Positions 21,636-28,804 of a stretch of DNA of 42,218 bases are shown here, in pieces. Origin of the DNA: a virus; the IMG/VR virus record IMGVR_UViG_3300035698_002090, positions 1 to 42,218 of that record, one strand, 5' to 3'. How positions within the stretch are numbered: position 1 is the stretch's first letter; each line of letters opens with the position of its first letter. Below the pieces are notes generated by a model. It saw only the letters and a list, made by a program, of their open reading frames with translations, was not told the origin of the DNA and ran no database searches. A program made the translations under genes and the position numbers.

Positions 21636-22846
21636 TAGATTTTGCAGGGTGTGATTTTGGAGATGCGGAGCGTAAAGCAGTAAACAGAGTGATGGAAGGG
21701 ACTTGGTTAGCATCTGGAAAAGAGAATGAGGCTTTTGAAAAAGAGTTCGCACTACACATGGGTGTTAAACACGCAATAGCAGTAAATAGTGGTAGTTCAG
21801 CTAACCTTCTTGCTATGGCATCTCTGGACTTGTCAAAGGGATCTGAGGTTATTACGTCAGGATGTGGGTTTCCAGCGACTTTAACACCGATACTACACTG
21901 TGGATTAAAACCTGTCTTAGTAGATTATGATCTTACTACCCACAATATTGATTTAGATCAAGTAGAAGATATGATGGGGAATGGGTGCATAACAGCTATA
22001 ATCTTAGCTCACACGCTTGGAAATCCTGTGGATATGCCTCGTTTAATGAAAGTAGCTAAGTCCTATGGCGTTCAGGTTATCGAGGATTGCTGCGAGGCGG
22101 TGGGATCGATGTACTATGACGATACAGCAGCATTTACATTCAATGGAAGGCCGTACAAGTCAATGGGTAGTTTTGGGGATATTGGAACGTACAGCTTCTA
22201 CCCATCGCATCAAATGACAGCACTAGGTACCGGAGGTATGGTAGTTACTTCAGATGATGACTTAGCCTTAAAGCTCAGATCATTACGGGATTGGGGTAAG
22301 GTCTGTGATTGGGACTCATACCTCGGAGATCACAAGACTAGATATAATTTTGATGGTTACTTTAAACAATATACGTACGAGACAGTAGGGTATAATATGA
22401 AGTTATCTGAGTCAGCCGCAGCCTTTGGTAGGGTTCAATTAAAGAAGTTAATTCAATGGGGTTGTGTACGAAGATACAACCATCTTTTACTAACAGAAGC
22501 ACTGAGCGATTTACAGAACGTATTCGTATCAGTGGAGAAACTGCCAGACGCTATTCCCAGTTGGTTTGGGTACGTACTGACATTCAAAGATAGATCTTAT
22601 AGTCGGAATGATTTCTCAGACTATCTTGAGAGCAAAGGAATCAGGACTAGACCGTTTTTTGCTGGTAACATCACTAGACATAAGCCATTTAAGGAGTACG
22701 AGCAGGATTTTCCAGTGGCTGATAAATTAATGAGAGATTCACTATTCGTAGGTGTTTGGCAGGGAATTACTACAGATCAATTAAAATACATGTCGGATGT
22801 AATCCACAGGTATTTTAAAGAAAAACCGAGAAAAGGAGATAAATAA
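21632..22846 (+). CDS. PLP-dependent sugar 3-dehydrase-like enzyme (DegT family, RfbH/ColD-type)
   Basis: 404 residues of the DegT/DnrJ/EryC1/StrS fold: NSGSSANL (52-59) binds the PLP phosphate, and EDCCEAVGS (151-159) supplies the Asp of the fold. In the loop where aminotransferases have the PLP lysine, this protein has SFYPSHQMT with His at 193. The same Lys-to-His change marks RfbH (CDP-4-keto-6-deoxyglucose-3-dehydrase) and ColD, which remove the C3 hydroxyl of a 4-keto-6-deoxysugar. I therefore read it as a 3-dehydrase, not an aminotransferase. It overlaps the fucosyltransferase-like gene (ATGA). The first steps to the 4-keto sugar would come from the host. Confidence 0.8.
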   Translation: MIDFAGCDFGDAERKAVNRVMEGTWLASGKENEAFEKEFALHMGVKHAIAVNSGSSANLLAMASLDLSKGSEVITSGCGFPATLTPILHCGLKPVLVDYDLTTHNIDLDQVEDMMGNGCITAIILAHTLGNPVDMPRLMKVAKSYGVQVIEDCCEAVGSMYYDDTAAFTFNGRPYKSMGSFGDIGTYSFYPSHQMTALGTGGMVVTSDDDLALKLRSLRDWGKVCDWDSYLGDHKTRYNFDGYFKQYTYETVGYNMKLSESAAAFGRVQLKKLIQWGCVRRYNHLLLTEALSDLQNVFVSVEKLPDAIPSWFGYVLTFKDRSYSRNDFSDYLESKGIRTRPFFAGNITRHKPFKEYEQDFPVADKLMRDSLFVGVWQGITTDQLKYMSDVIHRYFKEKPRKGDK

Positions 22847-23607
22847 TGATGGATTTTAAAAAGGGTGTGTTTATCAGTGACATCCATTTACCAGACCATA
22901 TCGACTTAAAACCTCTCTTAAAGTACATGAAGGATTTAAAGCCTGACTACGTAATCTTCGGTGGCGATATTATAGATGCCAAAGGTATGCATGGTGTTGA
23001 AAGTATGTCGGCTTCTCAGATAAAATTATCTTGGTATGACAGAGACAAAGAGTTAATGTTGGATCTACTTAGAGACGTCAAAAAAGTCTGCTCTAAGTCG
23101 GCAAAAATTGTCTTTTTAGAAGGAAACCACGAACAAAGATATCGTCGTGTAACTAGCAGATACCCCGATGCTTTTGGAGGTAGGTTCGACTTCAATAGAG
23201 ATTGCTTACAGGCAGTGTTCCCTGGATCTAAGTGGGTTTCTTATGGTGACTATAATTCATACTATAAATTAGGAGATACGATATTCAAGCACGGTACTGT
23301 GTATCCTCAGAATCATGCCAAAGCTTACGCAGAAGTTGGGTCTAGGGCAGGTATGAAGACTGTCTACGGTCACTTACACAGCTTTCAGGCATGGACGGTC
23401 CATAGTGACATGCCTAAGATTCAACCATCTAGATACGCTGTCACTTCAGGTTGTCTGTCTACAACAGAGCCTGAATGGAAGAAAGGAGCCCCTAACATGT
23501 GGATCAACGGGTTCATTGACTTCGTGTTACACGATGGTATAGTTACACCAGCAGCGCACATAATCGAAAAAGGGAAGTTCTATATCGGCGGTAAAGAATA
23601 CAAGTAA
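22846..23607 (+). CDS. Calcineurin-like metallophosphoesterase
   Basis: 253 residues. Metal-site motifs of the calcineurin family are in order: ISDIHLP (D and H), GGDIIDA (GDxxD), LEGNHEQR (GNHE), and late GHLHS (GHxH type). The catalytic set appears complete, with two metals. Substrate cannot be read from the sequence; phage relatives act on DNA ends, nucleotides or protein phosphates. AAAGGAG ribosome site. It follows the deoxysugar pair and precedes the ClpP-like protease. Confidence 0.85.
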   Translation: MMDFKKGVFISDIHLPDHIDLKPLLKYMKDLKPDYVIFGGDIIDAKGMHGVESMSASQIKLSWYDRDKELMLDLLRDVKKVCSKSAKIVFLEGNHEQRYRRVTSRYPDAFGGRFDFNRDCLQAVFPGSKWVSYGDYNSYYKLGDTIFKHGTVYPQNHAKAYAEVGSRAGMKTVYGHLHSFQAWTVHSDMPKIQPSRYAVTSGCLSTTEPEWKKGAPNMWINGFIDFVLHDGIVTPAAHIIEKGKFYIGGKEYK

Positions 23608-23622
23608 ACCTAGGAGGGAACT

Positions 23623-24180
23623 ATGACCAGAAAAGGAGACACCGACTTATTTTTTAACTACGGAGTAGACTTTTCTAATCGGATTATCTACATCGGAGAC
23701 GACATATCTCCGAGAACAGTAGGACACGCTATCAAGGGACTTACGCAGTGCTTAATTGCAAGTAAGAAGAGGATAAATGTAATAATGAATAACTGCGGTG
23801 GAGATGAGTACGAGGGACTTGCCCTCTACGACTTCATTAAGGGACACAGCAAAAACGTAACCATAACAGTGTATGGCCAAGCTATGAGTATGGCAAGTTG
23901 GGTATTACAAGCAGCAGAGAGGAGGTTTTTGGCTCCTAACGCAACTCTTCTGCTTCATTACGGTTCGTGTGGCTTCGAAGGAACTACTAAAGACATGGAG
24001 AAGTTAGGAGAGGAGATTAAGAGAGTTAATGAGCTAATGGAAGATTGTTATTTAGAAAGAATCCATGAAGTTAAGCCGAGGTTCACTAGAGCACAACTAC
24101 AAGACTTAATTAAGTACGATAAGTATCTATCGGCTAAGGAAGCCATTGAATTAGGATTGGCTGATGGGTACATAAGATAA
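23623..24180 (+). CDS. ClpP-like serine protease (S14)
   Basis: 185 residues. GQAMSMAS (85-92) holds the nucleophile S89, LLLHYG the His (H112), and KYDKYLSAKEAIELGLAD the Asp region, the full ClpP order. Length is close to ClpP (about 195). In phages such genes near the coat are head proteases, but this one lies in the rightward early/middle block far from the scaffold gene, so it may degrade or process host proteins. No Clp ATPase gene accompanies it. Confidence 0.85.
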   Translation: MTRKGDTDLFFNYGVDFSNRIIYIGDDISPRTVGHAIKGLTQCLIASKKRINVIMNNCGGDEYEGLALYDFIKGHSKNVTITVYGQAMSMASWVLQAAERRFLAPNATLLLHYGSCGFEGTTKDMEKLGEEIKRVNELMEDCYLERIHEVKPRFTRAQLQDLIKYDKYLSAKEAIELGLADGYIR

Positions 24181-24242
24181 TGGAAACATTTATTGCACTA
24201 GGGATCATATTTATACTAATCGGAATAACAGGAGATGAGTAG
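24180..24242 (+). CDS. Tiny single-TM protein (20 aa)
   Basis: ATG overlaps the end of the ClpP-like gene (TAATG), and its TAG overlaps the GTG start of the next gene. The product is one hydrophobic helix with an acidic end. It may exist mainly to couple translation. Confidence 0.4.
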   Translation: METFIALGIIFILIGITGDE

Positions 24243-24844
24243 TGAATAAAGACAAGGCGTTTATTCAGTTCGTAAAGGCACAGTGTAAGAAGCACTCTAT
24301 AAAATTAGTATTGTCAAAAAATAACTATGTTAGTACTTCTTCTGGATGTAAGTGCAATGGTTTCTTCGACGACAGTTCACGTGTTCTTGCAGCAGCTTGT
24401 GGTATAGAAAAGGACAAGTGGATAAAAACACTGGTCCACGAGTATGGCCATATGACACAATGGCTAGATAAGTCTAGGATATATAATAAATGCGTTAAGT
24501 TTAAGTCAGAGCAGGTACTTGAGTTGTGGTACGACGGATCAATAGAAATAGACAAGAAGCAAGTAAGTTACCATACAGGCATAGCCAGGGATGTTGAAGA
24601 AGATTGCGAGAAAAGAACAGTTAAACTGATACGTGAATTCGGTATTAGTATGGATGTTAAAGAATATATCAAGCACGCCAACGCTTACTTAGTATTCTGG
24701 ACGTTCACTAAAGAGATCAGGAGTTGGTATAAGATCGGACACGAGCCGTACAATAACAAGGCACTACTTGACTTAGTGCCAACAGTATTTTTGGAAGATT
24801 ACGAGAAGATATCTAAGTACAGAAAAGCACTAAAAAATCTATAG
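24242..24844 (+). CDS. HExxH zinc metallopeptidase
   Basis: 200 residues starting with GTG, GGAGATGAG ribosome site. LVHEYGHMTQW has the HExxH zinc motif (H66, E67, H70) within a helix, preceded by a compact beta segment with CKC at 36-38. The rest is helical. This is the layout of small soluble zincins of the gluzincin or ImmA type; ImmA-like proteases in mobile elements cut repressors or host regulators. Substrate is unknown. It lies between two other proteases. Confidence 0.75.
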   Translation: MNKDKAFIQFVKAQCKKHSIKLVLSKNNYVSTSSGCKCNGFFDDSSRVLAAACGIEKDKWIKTLVHEYGHMTQWLDKSRIYNKCVKFKSEQVLELWYDGSIEIDKKQVSYHTGIARDVEEDCEKRTVKLIREFGISMDVKEYIKHANAYLVFWTFTKEIRSWYKIGHEPYNNKALLDLVPTVFLEDYEKISKYRKALKNL

Positions 24845-24859
24845 TAAAAGAGGAATAAA

Positions 24860-25093
24860 ATGTTAGAAGAAACTAAACAACAGAAACAAGACCTAATTAA
24901 CAAGATCCAGATAATGGATTTTGTAATTCAGACATCTGGGACTATGCACACAGACTACAAAGATACTGTTAACGCGATTGTTAAGAGGACTTCAGCGCAC
25001 AAAGTTAAGCTGCTCGAAGAACTTCTTAGGCTGTCTAACGTCTCTGAATTAGAAGTGCCTAAGGAAGATGCAGTTATAGAGGAAAAGAAATGA
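24860..25093 (+). CDS. Small helical protein, unknown (77 aa)
   Basis: AGAGGAAT ribosome site. The product is Lys/Glu-rich with two amphipathic helices, likely a coiled coil, and ends in an acidic disordered tail. It overlaps the tiny membrane gene by ATGA. Not recognised. Confidence 0.6.
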   Translation: MLEETKQQKQDLINKIQIMDFVIQTSGTMHTDYKDTVNAIVKRTSAHKVKLLEELLRLSNVSELEVPKEDAVIEEKK

Positions 25094-25212
25094 GAGTACT
25101 AATTACACTTATATCCCTATCTGGGTGGTTTATTGTGCTTGATAGAGACTGGAGAATAGCTTTAGGTCTATTCTTGGTGCTGCTCGCAAATAACTTAGGA
25201 GAAGCAGAATGA
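25090..25212 (+). CDS. Small two-segment membrane protein (40 aa)
   Basis: ATGA overlaps at both ends connect it to its neighbours. Hydrophobic stretches at about 3-17 and 22-33 are split by DRDWR. No family recognised. Confidence 0.5.
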   Translation: MRVLITLISLSGWFIVLDRDWRIALGLFLVLLANNLGEAE

Positions 25213-25934
25213 AAAAATACATAGCCGTTATATTGTCAGGACTATTGCTTTCTGTTCTTATTGTAAAAGACAGTCCCCATAGTGAGTTTGTAATCAGTCA
25301 ATGGCAAGTAACAGAGTATAGGGAACAGACTGTAGCAATAGGAATATTCAAAGAGGATATGAGAGCATCTGGATCTGGAGTTATGATTAACAAGAAGGGG
25401 TTAATACTGACAGCAGCACATGTTGTCTCTGATCCAGAAATAGAACTGATCTTAGTTAAGATATACAGAGGATCAGTATATCAGGCTAAATTAATTGCTT
25501 ATGATAATAGGAGAGATTTAGCTCTCATACAGTTAGTTGACTCACATCAGCGTTTCAATTATGCTAAAGTACAAAGAAAGGCTAGGATTTGGGTTGGGCA
25601 GGATATACTAATATGTGGACATCCCAACGGGCATACCTGGTTAATCTCAGTTGGTATTATCTCTAACTTTGCTTTCTCATTTGGATATTTCTGTGTTATA
25701 GCAGAGACTACAACATATATCCATCCAGGCAGTAGTGGTGGTCCTGTGTTCAATGATCAAGGAGAAGTTATCGGCATTGTATCGGCAATGTATACTGATA
25801 TGGAGGGTACACCATCGGGTGTCGGTATCTTTATACCGATTAAGCAAATTCATCAATTTCTACGGAATTCAATAGGGAAAATAAACGGGTATAAGCATAA
25901 AAGACCAAGGCTTAGAATAGGAGATTTAAGATGA
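25209..25934 (+). CDS. Exported trypsin-like serine protease (DegP/S1C type)
   Basis: 241 residues. A Lys-initiated hydrophobic segment at 1-20 acts as a signal or membrane anchor. The chymotrypsin-fold triad is complete: LTAAHVVSD with H71, RRDLALIQL with D103, and GSSGGPVF with S176. There is no PDZ domain, so this is only the protease core of a DegP/HtrA-like enzyme. A periplasmic or membrane-side location is expected, with envelope or defence proteins as possible substrates. Exported HtrA-type proteases are unusual in a phage. Confidence 0.85.
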   Translation: MKKYIAVILSGLLLSVLIVKDSPHSEFVISQWQVTEYREQTVAIGIFKEDMRASGSGVMINKKGLILTAAHVVSDPEIELILVKIYRGSVYQAKLIAYDNRRDLALIQLVDSHQRFNYAKVQRKARIWVGQDILICGHPNGHTWLISVGIISNFAFSFGYFCVIAETTTYIHPGSSGGPVFNDQGEVIGIVSAMYTDMEGTPSGVGIFIPIKQIHQFLRNSIGKINGYKHKRPRLRIGDLR

Positions 25935-26062
25935 CTGATACAGTATTAGAAGCAGTATGGTGTGTAGACTCAGAAACTGGACAGGAAGTTTTAATCGATT
26001 TAGCAACTGGAAAGATAATTGCACATAAAATTAATGGGGAGATACAAGATGAGGATAAGTAG
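25931..26062 (+). CDS. Small protein, unknown (43 aa)
   Basis: ATGA overlap with the protease gene. The product is acidic and may form a beta hairpin (VWCVDSETGQEVLIDLATGKIIA). It overlaps the endolysin start by 14 bases. Confidence 0.5.
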   Translation: MTDTVLEAVWCVDSETGQEVLIDLATGKIIAHKINGEIQDEDK

Positions 26063-26519
26063 AAATTTTACACTAGAAGAGCTCACAAAGAGTACTACAG
26101 CAGCTCGACATGGAATTAAGAATATGCCAGATGCCAAACAGTTAGAAAGCCTAAAACTATTGACAGAGAAGGTTTTGCAACCATTAAGAGAAAAGCTAGG
26201 ATTGCCAATAAGAATCAATAGTGGCTTTAGATCTAACAAGTTAAACAAATTGGTAGGCGGATCTACCAAATCTCAACATTCTAAAGGTGAAGCAGCTGAC
26301 ATGGAAGTTATTGGAGTTGATAACAAGAAGTTAGCTGAATGGATTAGAGAGAACATGGAGTTTGATCAGCTAATCTTGGAGTTTTACGATGCAGCTGCTA
26401 ATGATCCTAACTCAGGATGGGTACACGTATCATACAGTGATAAAAAACTCAGAGAGCAGGTTCTTACTGCTAAGAGGATTAGAGGCAAGACAGTATACTT
26501 AAAAGGATTGGTGACATGA
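26049..26519 (+). CDS. Endolysin, M15-type peptidase
   Basis: 156 residues from the ATG at 26049 with a GGGGAGA ribosome site. An in-frame start at 26019 is within the previous gene. Pattern of the M15 peptidase family 3: FTLEELTKS at the start, INSGFRSNKLN, then SQHSKGEAADM with H77 and D84, and WVHVSYS with H126, the zinc ligands. It would cut the peptide side of peptidoglycan (D-Ala or L-Ala-D-Glu bond). No signal peptide, so release through the holin is expected. Confidence 0.85.
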   Translation: MRISRNFTLEELTKSTTAARHGIKNMPDAKQLESLKLLTEKVLQPLREKLGLPIRINSGFRSNKLNKLVGGSTKSQHSKGEAADMEVIGVDNKKLAEWIRENMEFDQLILEFYDAAANDPNSGWVHVSYSDKKLREQVLTAKRIRGKTVYLKGLVT

Positions 26520-26659
26520 TGAATAAATGCTATAGATGTGACAGACCAAGCTCATCCTCAGAGGGTGGGGTATACACTGAAGATGGGTATTACTTATGCG
26601 ATATATGCTGCAATGAATCAATGAAAGAAATGAATTGGGGGGAACTAACAAATGACTAG
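26516..26659 (+). CDS. Small four-cysteine zinc protein (47 aa)
   Basis: ATGA overlap with the endolysin. CYRC at 5-8 and CDICC at 28-32 make a zinc ribbon. Not recognised. Confidence 0.55.
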   Translation: MMNKCYRCDRPSSSSEGGVYTEDGYYLCDICCNESMKEMNWGELTND

Positions 26660-26783
26660 ACGACAGATAGCAATAGAAATATTAAAGTTGTTTGAAGCAG
26701 TTGAACCTGATGAAGGAACGGAACACTCGATAAAAGTTATTGAGAAGTGGCTCACTACTTATACTAAGCAGAAAGGAAAATAA
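26652..26783 (+). CDS. Small helical protein, unknown (43 aa)
   Basis: Overlaps the previous gene by 8 bases and has a GGGGGGAA ribosome site. The product is two helices separated by EPDEGTEHS. Not recognised. Confidence 0.5.
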   Translation: MTRRQIAIEILKLFEAVEPDEGTEHSIKVIEKWLTTYTKQKGK

Positions 26784-26784
26784 T

Positions 26785-26889
26785 ATGGAAATAGCACACA
26801 CAATAATGTCAGTAGTTATAGGACTCTTTGCTTTATTTGGTTTGGGTGTTGCTATTGTTATAACCTACTTTATTATATCATGGAGATAA
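26785..26889 (+). CDS. Tiny single-TM protein (34 aa)
   Basis: AAGGAAA ribosome site. Nearly the full length (about 6-31) is one hydrophobic helix. No family recognised. Confidence 0.45.
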   Translation: MEIAHTIMSVVIGLFALFGLGVAIVITYFIISWR

Positions 26890-26890
26890 T

Positions 26891-27064
26891 ATGAAATATA
26901 AGATACCTGTTAGTAATAACGATATGAGGAAATATCTGTATTCTAAGATTGTAGATGATTTTCAGAAGTGGACAATACTGGAAGGATTAGAAAGACCTAG
27001 ACTACCTGATGGGCAGCTAGGCTGGTATATTGAGGATGTAGAGGCTTATTGGGGGGAAGAATGA
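26891..27064 (+). CDS. Small protein, unknown (57 aa)
   Basis: ATG two bases after the previous stop, GGAGATA ribosome site. The product is soluble, mixed charge, with Trp/Tyr-rich end (GWYIEDVEAYW). Overlaps the next gene by ATGA. Confidence 0.5.
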   Translation: MKYKIPVSNNDMRKYLYSKIVDDFQKWTILEGLERPRLPDGQLGWYIEDVEAYWGEE

Positions 27065-27159
27065 TGTATAAATGGTATGTACTTATACCAATAGCAGCCT
27101 TTGTTACATTCATTATATCAGCAAGTATGATTGGTTGTGTTATTCTCATTACTGCATAA
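27061..27159 (+). CDS. Tiny single-TM protein (32 aa)
   Basis: ATGATG start overlapping the previous stop; GGGGGGAAGA ribosome site. Hydrophobic from about residue 7 to the end. Not recognised. Confidence 0.45.
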   Translation: MMYKWYVLIPIAAFVTFIISASMIGCVILITA

Positions 27160-27168
27160 GGAGACTGG

Positions 27169-27348
27169 ATGACAAATAAGGAGAAAGAGCTTTACATTTA
27201 CTTGTATAACTCAGGTGATGGATTTAAAATATCAGAGATAGCCTCATTCATGGGGGTAGAGAATATAACAGTTTATAAGGCTGTAAGGAGTTTAAATGGA
27301 ATTAGTACTGATAGGAGTAATTCTATGGCTGATGTGTGCATAGAATAA
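27169..27348 (+). CDS. Small helix-turn-helix protein (59 aa)
   Basis: AAGGAGAC ribosome site. Residues 20-45 (KISEIASFMGVENITVYKAVRSL) form a helix-turn-helix of the winged or MarR/LuxR-like type. It is a possible DNA-binding regulator, or a recombination directionality factor, near the end of the rightward block. Confidence 0.6.
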   Translation: MTNKEKELYIYLYNSGDGFKISEIASFMGVENITVYKAVRSLNGISTDRSNSMADVCIE

Positions 27349-27360
27349 AGGAGAGATAGT

Positions 27361-27552
27361 ATGGAGGCATTTAATATATTTTTAGGACATTGGGAGCCGT
27401 TGTGGTTAGCAGGTATCTTGTTCTTTGAGGGGATGATCGGAAGCCTCACCCTTTGGATACTGGTAAAAGAGTGGTTCTATGATAAAGAGATTGAAGAGAG
27501 GAAGTATAAGAAGAGACTGAAGAGAGCACATAAGAGGTGGGAAAATGAATGA
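27361..27552 (+). CDS. Small membrane protein with basic tail (63 aa)
   Basis: GGAGAGA ribosome site. Hydrophobic segment at about 12-38, followed by a Lys/Arg-rich helix (EERKYKKRLKRAHKRW). Topology with a cytoplasmic basic tail resembles some holin or spanin-accessory proteins. Overlaps the next gene by 8 bases. Confidence 0.55.
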   Translation: MEAFNIFLGHWEPLWLAGILFFEGMIGSLTLWILVKEWFYDKEIEERKYKKRLKRAHKRWENE

Positions 27553-27838
27553 GCTAACTTCAGCAATAGGAGGAGCTTGTGTTGTACTAGCTTTGTTCCT
27601 AGACTCCATGAGCTATTACAAACAGATAGCAAAGACCATAAGGACTAAGAGATCTACACAAGTGTCATCTTCTCAGTACCTATATAAGATTGCAAAGGCT
27701 ATCTGTGCTTTGGTGGGGTTAGCTATCTATAGTAATTGGGTAGGAGTGGGTATTGAAGCATTTATGATACTTATCTATATTGGATCATTGATGGTTGTAG
27801 TGCATTTTAAACCAAAGGGATGGAGGATGTGGAAATGA
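27545..27838 (+). CDS. SemiSWEET/PQ-loop-like 3-TM membrane protein
   Basis: 97 residues, the typical SemiSWEET size. Three hydrophobic segments at about 5-24, 46-63 and 66-87. After the first segment YYKQIAKTIRTKRSTQVSSSQYL follows the PQ-loop pattern (xQxxKxxKTKSxxxVS), with Tyr-Lys in place of Pro. SemiSWEETs dimerise and move sugars through the membrane. Here it sits downstream of the lysis genes, so a holin-like role must also be considered. No other signature supports transport. Confidence 0.5.
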   Translation: MNELTSAIGGACVVLALFLDSMSYYKQIAKTIRTKRSTQVSSSQYLYKIAKAICALVGLAIYSNWVGVGIEAFMILIYIGSLMVVVHFKPKGWRMWK

Positions 27839-28044
27839 TTAAACTTTGTTGCAAGATATGTGCAGAGGATGTGATAAAGATTACCAATGCAATCGAGGCC
27901 GAAAGAGAGAAAGCTAAAAGGTTGGTGGAGGCATTGAAAGATATAGAGATACACTCATCTCCTCCATTCACCGGAAACAAATGGCATGCATATGTTTTAG
28001 AAGTTGTAAAAGAAGCACTAGCCAAATGGGAGAAAGAGAAATGA
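27835..28044 (+). CDS. Small helical protein, unknown (69 aa)
   Basis: ATG at 27835 chosen for ATGA overlap. The product starts CCKIC, then a helix EREKAKRLVEALKDI and ends EALAKWEKEK. It shares the EKAK-LV-LK and final ALxKxEKxK pattern with the next gene, so the two may be paralogues. Confidence 0.55.
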   Translation: MIKLCCKICAEDVIKITNAIEAEREKAKRLVEALKDIEIHSSPPFTGNKWHAYVLEVVKEALAKWEKEK

Positions 28045-28274
28045 ATGAGAGAAAGGCAAGAGAAATTATAACAGACTCTTTATTAGCCAGTTCAGTTCTT
28101 AGTGAAACTATGCACGAAGCATATGGCTACCTAGAAGCCATAGAGAAGGCTAAGGTATTAGTGAAGGAGCTGAAAAGCATTAAGTGTGTATGTTCAGGTC
28201 CAGACGAGTGCTGCGCAGATCTTCACGAGCGTACGGCAAAGGTAGCCTTAGAAAAGTATGAGAAGAAGAAATGA
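28041..28274 (+). CDS. Small helical protein with cysteine motif (77 aa)
   Basis: ATG at 28041 by ATGA overlap. Helical, with CVCSGPDECC (about 49-58) as a possible metal site before a final helix ending ALEKYEKKK. Phage proteins with a final xALEKY helix are common and unassigned. Confidence 0.55.
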   Translation: MNERKAREIITDSLLASSVLSETMHEAYGYLEAIEKAKVLVKELKSIKCVCSGPDECCADLHERTAKVALEKYEKKK

Positions 28275-28408
28275 CCAAAGAGACTAAATGGATACGCTAT
28301 ACTGAGGTAAGGGATGGTATTCTATGTGTTATCTTTGAAGAGATATACTTAGAGGATGAACCTCCCTTCACAGTTCACGACACTGCGGACAGTTACACTT
28401 CTTCTTAG
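28271..28408 (+). CDS. Last rightward gene, unknown (45 aa)
   Basis: ATGA overlap with the previous gene. The frame ends at TAG (28408), after crossing 41 bases of the leftward zinc-ribbon gene, so the two operons converge and overlap. The product is acidic and beta-like at its start. Confidence 0.45.
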   Translation: MTKETKWIRYTEVRDGILCVIFEEIYLEDEPPFTVHDTADSYTSS

Positions 28409-28562
28409 GCTTGCGGTTTGACACTGGATGGGTAGGGCTAGCTTCATACACGTAGAAGAAGTTACATTCTTTACAAAAGACTTCTGTTGGTTGACCCTTG
28501 ATTCTAATCCCAAGAGGTTTATTATCAACAGGACAGTGTAGCCATTCTTTGTAATCATCCAT
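28368..28562 (-). CDS. Zinc-ribbon protein (last leftward gene)
   Basis: 64 residues from the ATG at 28562 with AGGTAGGTGG upstream; a GTG nine bases earlier is also possible. It has C9PVDNKP, FCKEC (about 30-34), and CNCPQC near the C-terminus: two or more CxxC pairs, a zinc ribbon like those in small DNA/RNA-binding proteins. It overlaps the convergent rightward gene. Not recognised beyond the metal motif. Confidence 0.65.
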   Translation of the reverse strand: MDDYKEWLHCPVDNKPLGIRIKGQPTEVFCKECNFFYVYEASPTHPVSNRKPKKKCNCPQCREL

Positions 28563-28584
28563 AAAACCCACCTACCTTTAAGAT

Positions 28585-28803
28585 TTATCGAACAAATGCT
28601 ATTGCAGTAGAAACAACAACAGCAACTATACCTCCAACAGCAGATATAAGTTTAGCAGAGGTATTGGACTTCTCTTTCATAACCGCCACCTCTATCTTGA
28701 GATTAGGTATATCTGTCTCTCTAACTTCTTTTAAGTCGCTGTGGATCTCATCTAACTTCTTCTGAATTAGTTCTGCTTGTGTTAAAGATCGTCTTCTAGC
28801 CAT
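28585..28803 (-). CDS. Holin-like coiled-coil membrane protein (XhlA-type)
   Basis: 72 residues. An N-terminal charged coiled coil (about 10-45, KLDEIHSDLKEVRETDI) is followed by one hydrophobic segment (52-70) and a short basic end. This matches the layout of haemolysin XhlA-type accessory proteins, which work with holins or endolysins. It ends the leftward operon, beside the ejection genes. It could also be a spanin-like protein. Confidence 0.6.
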   Translation of the reverse strand: MARRRSLTQAELIQKKLDEIHSDLKEVRETDIPNLKIEVAVMKEKSNTSAKLISAVGGIVAVVVSTAIAFVR

Positions 28804-28804
28804 G

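Noticed and set aside
8682-28408. Possible CRISPR array or tRNA genes
   Set aside because: The only regular repeat arrays are the coding 18-base ones with no spacers, and I found no cloverleaf with a CCA-like end or typical T-loop sequence.
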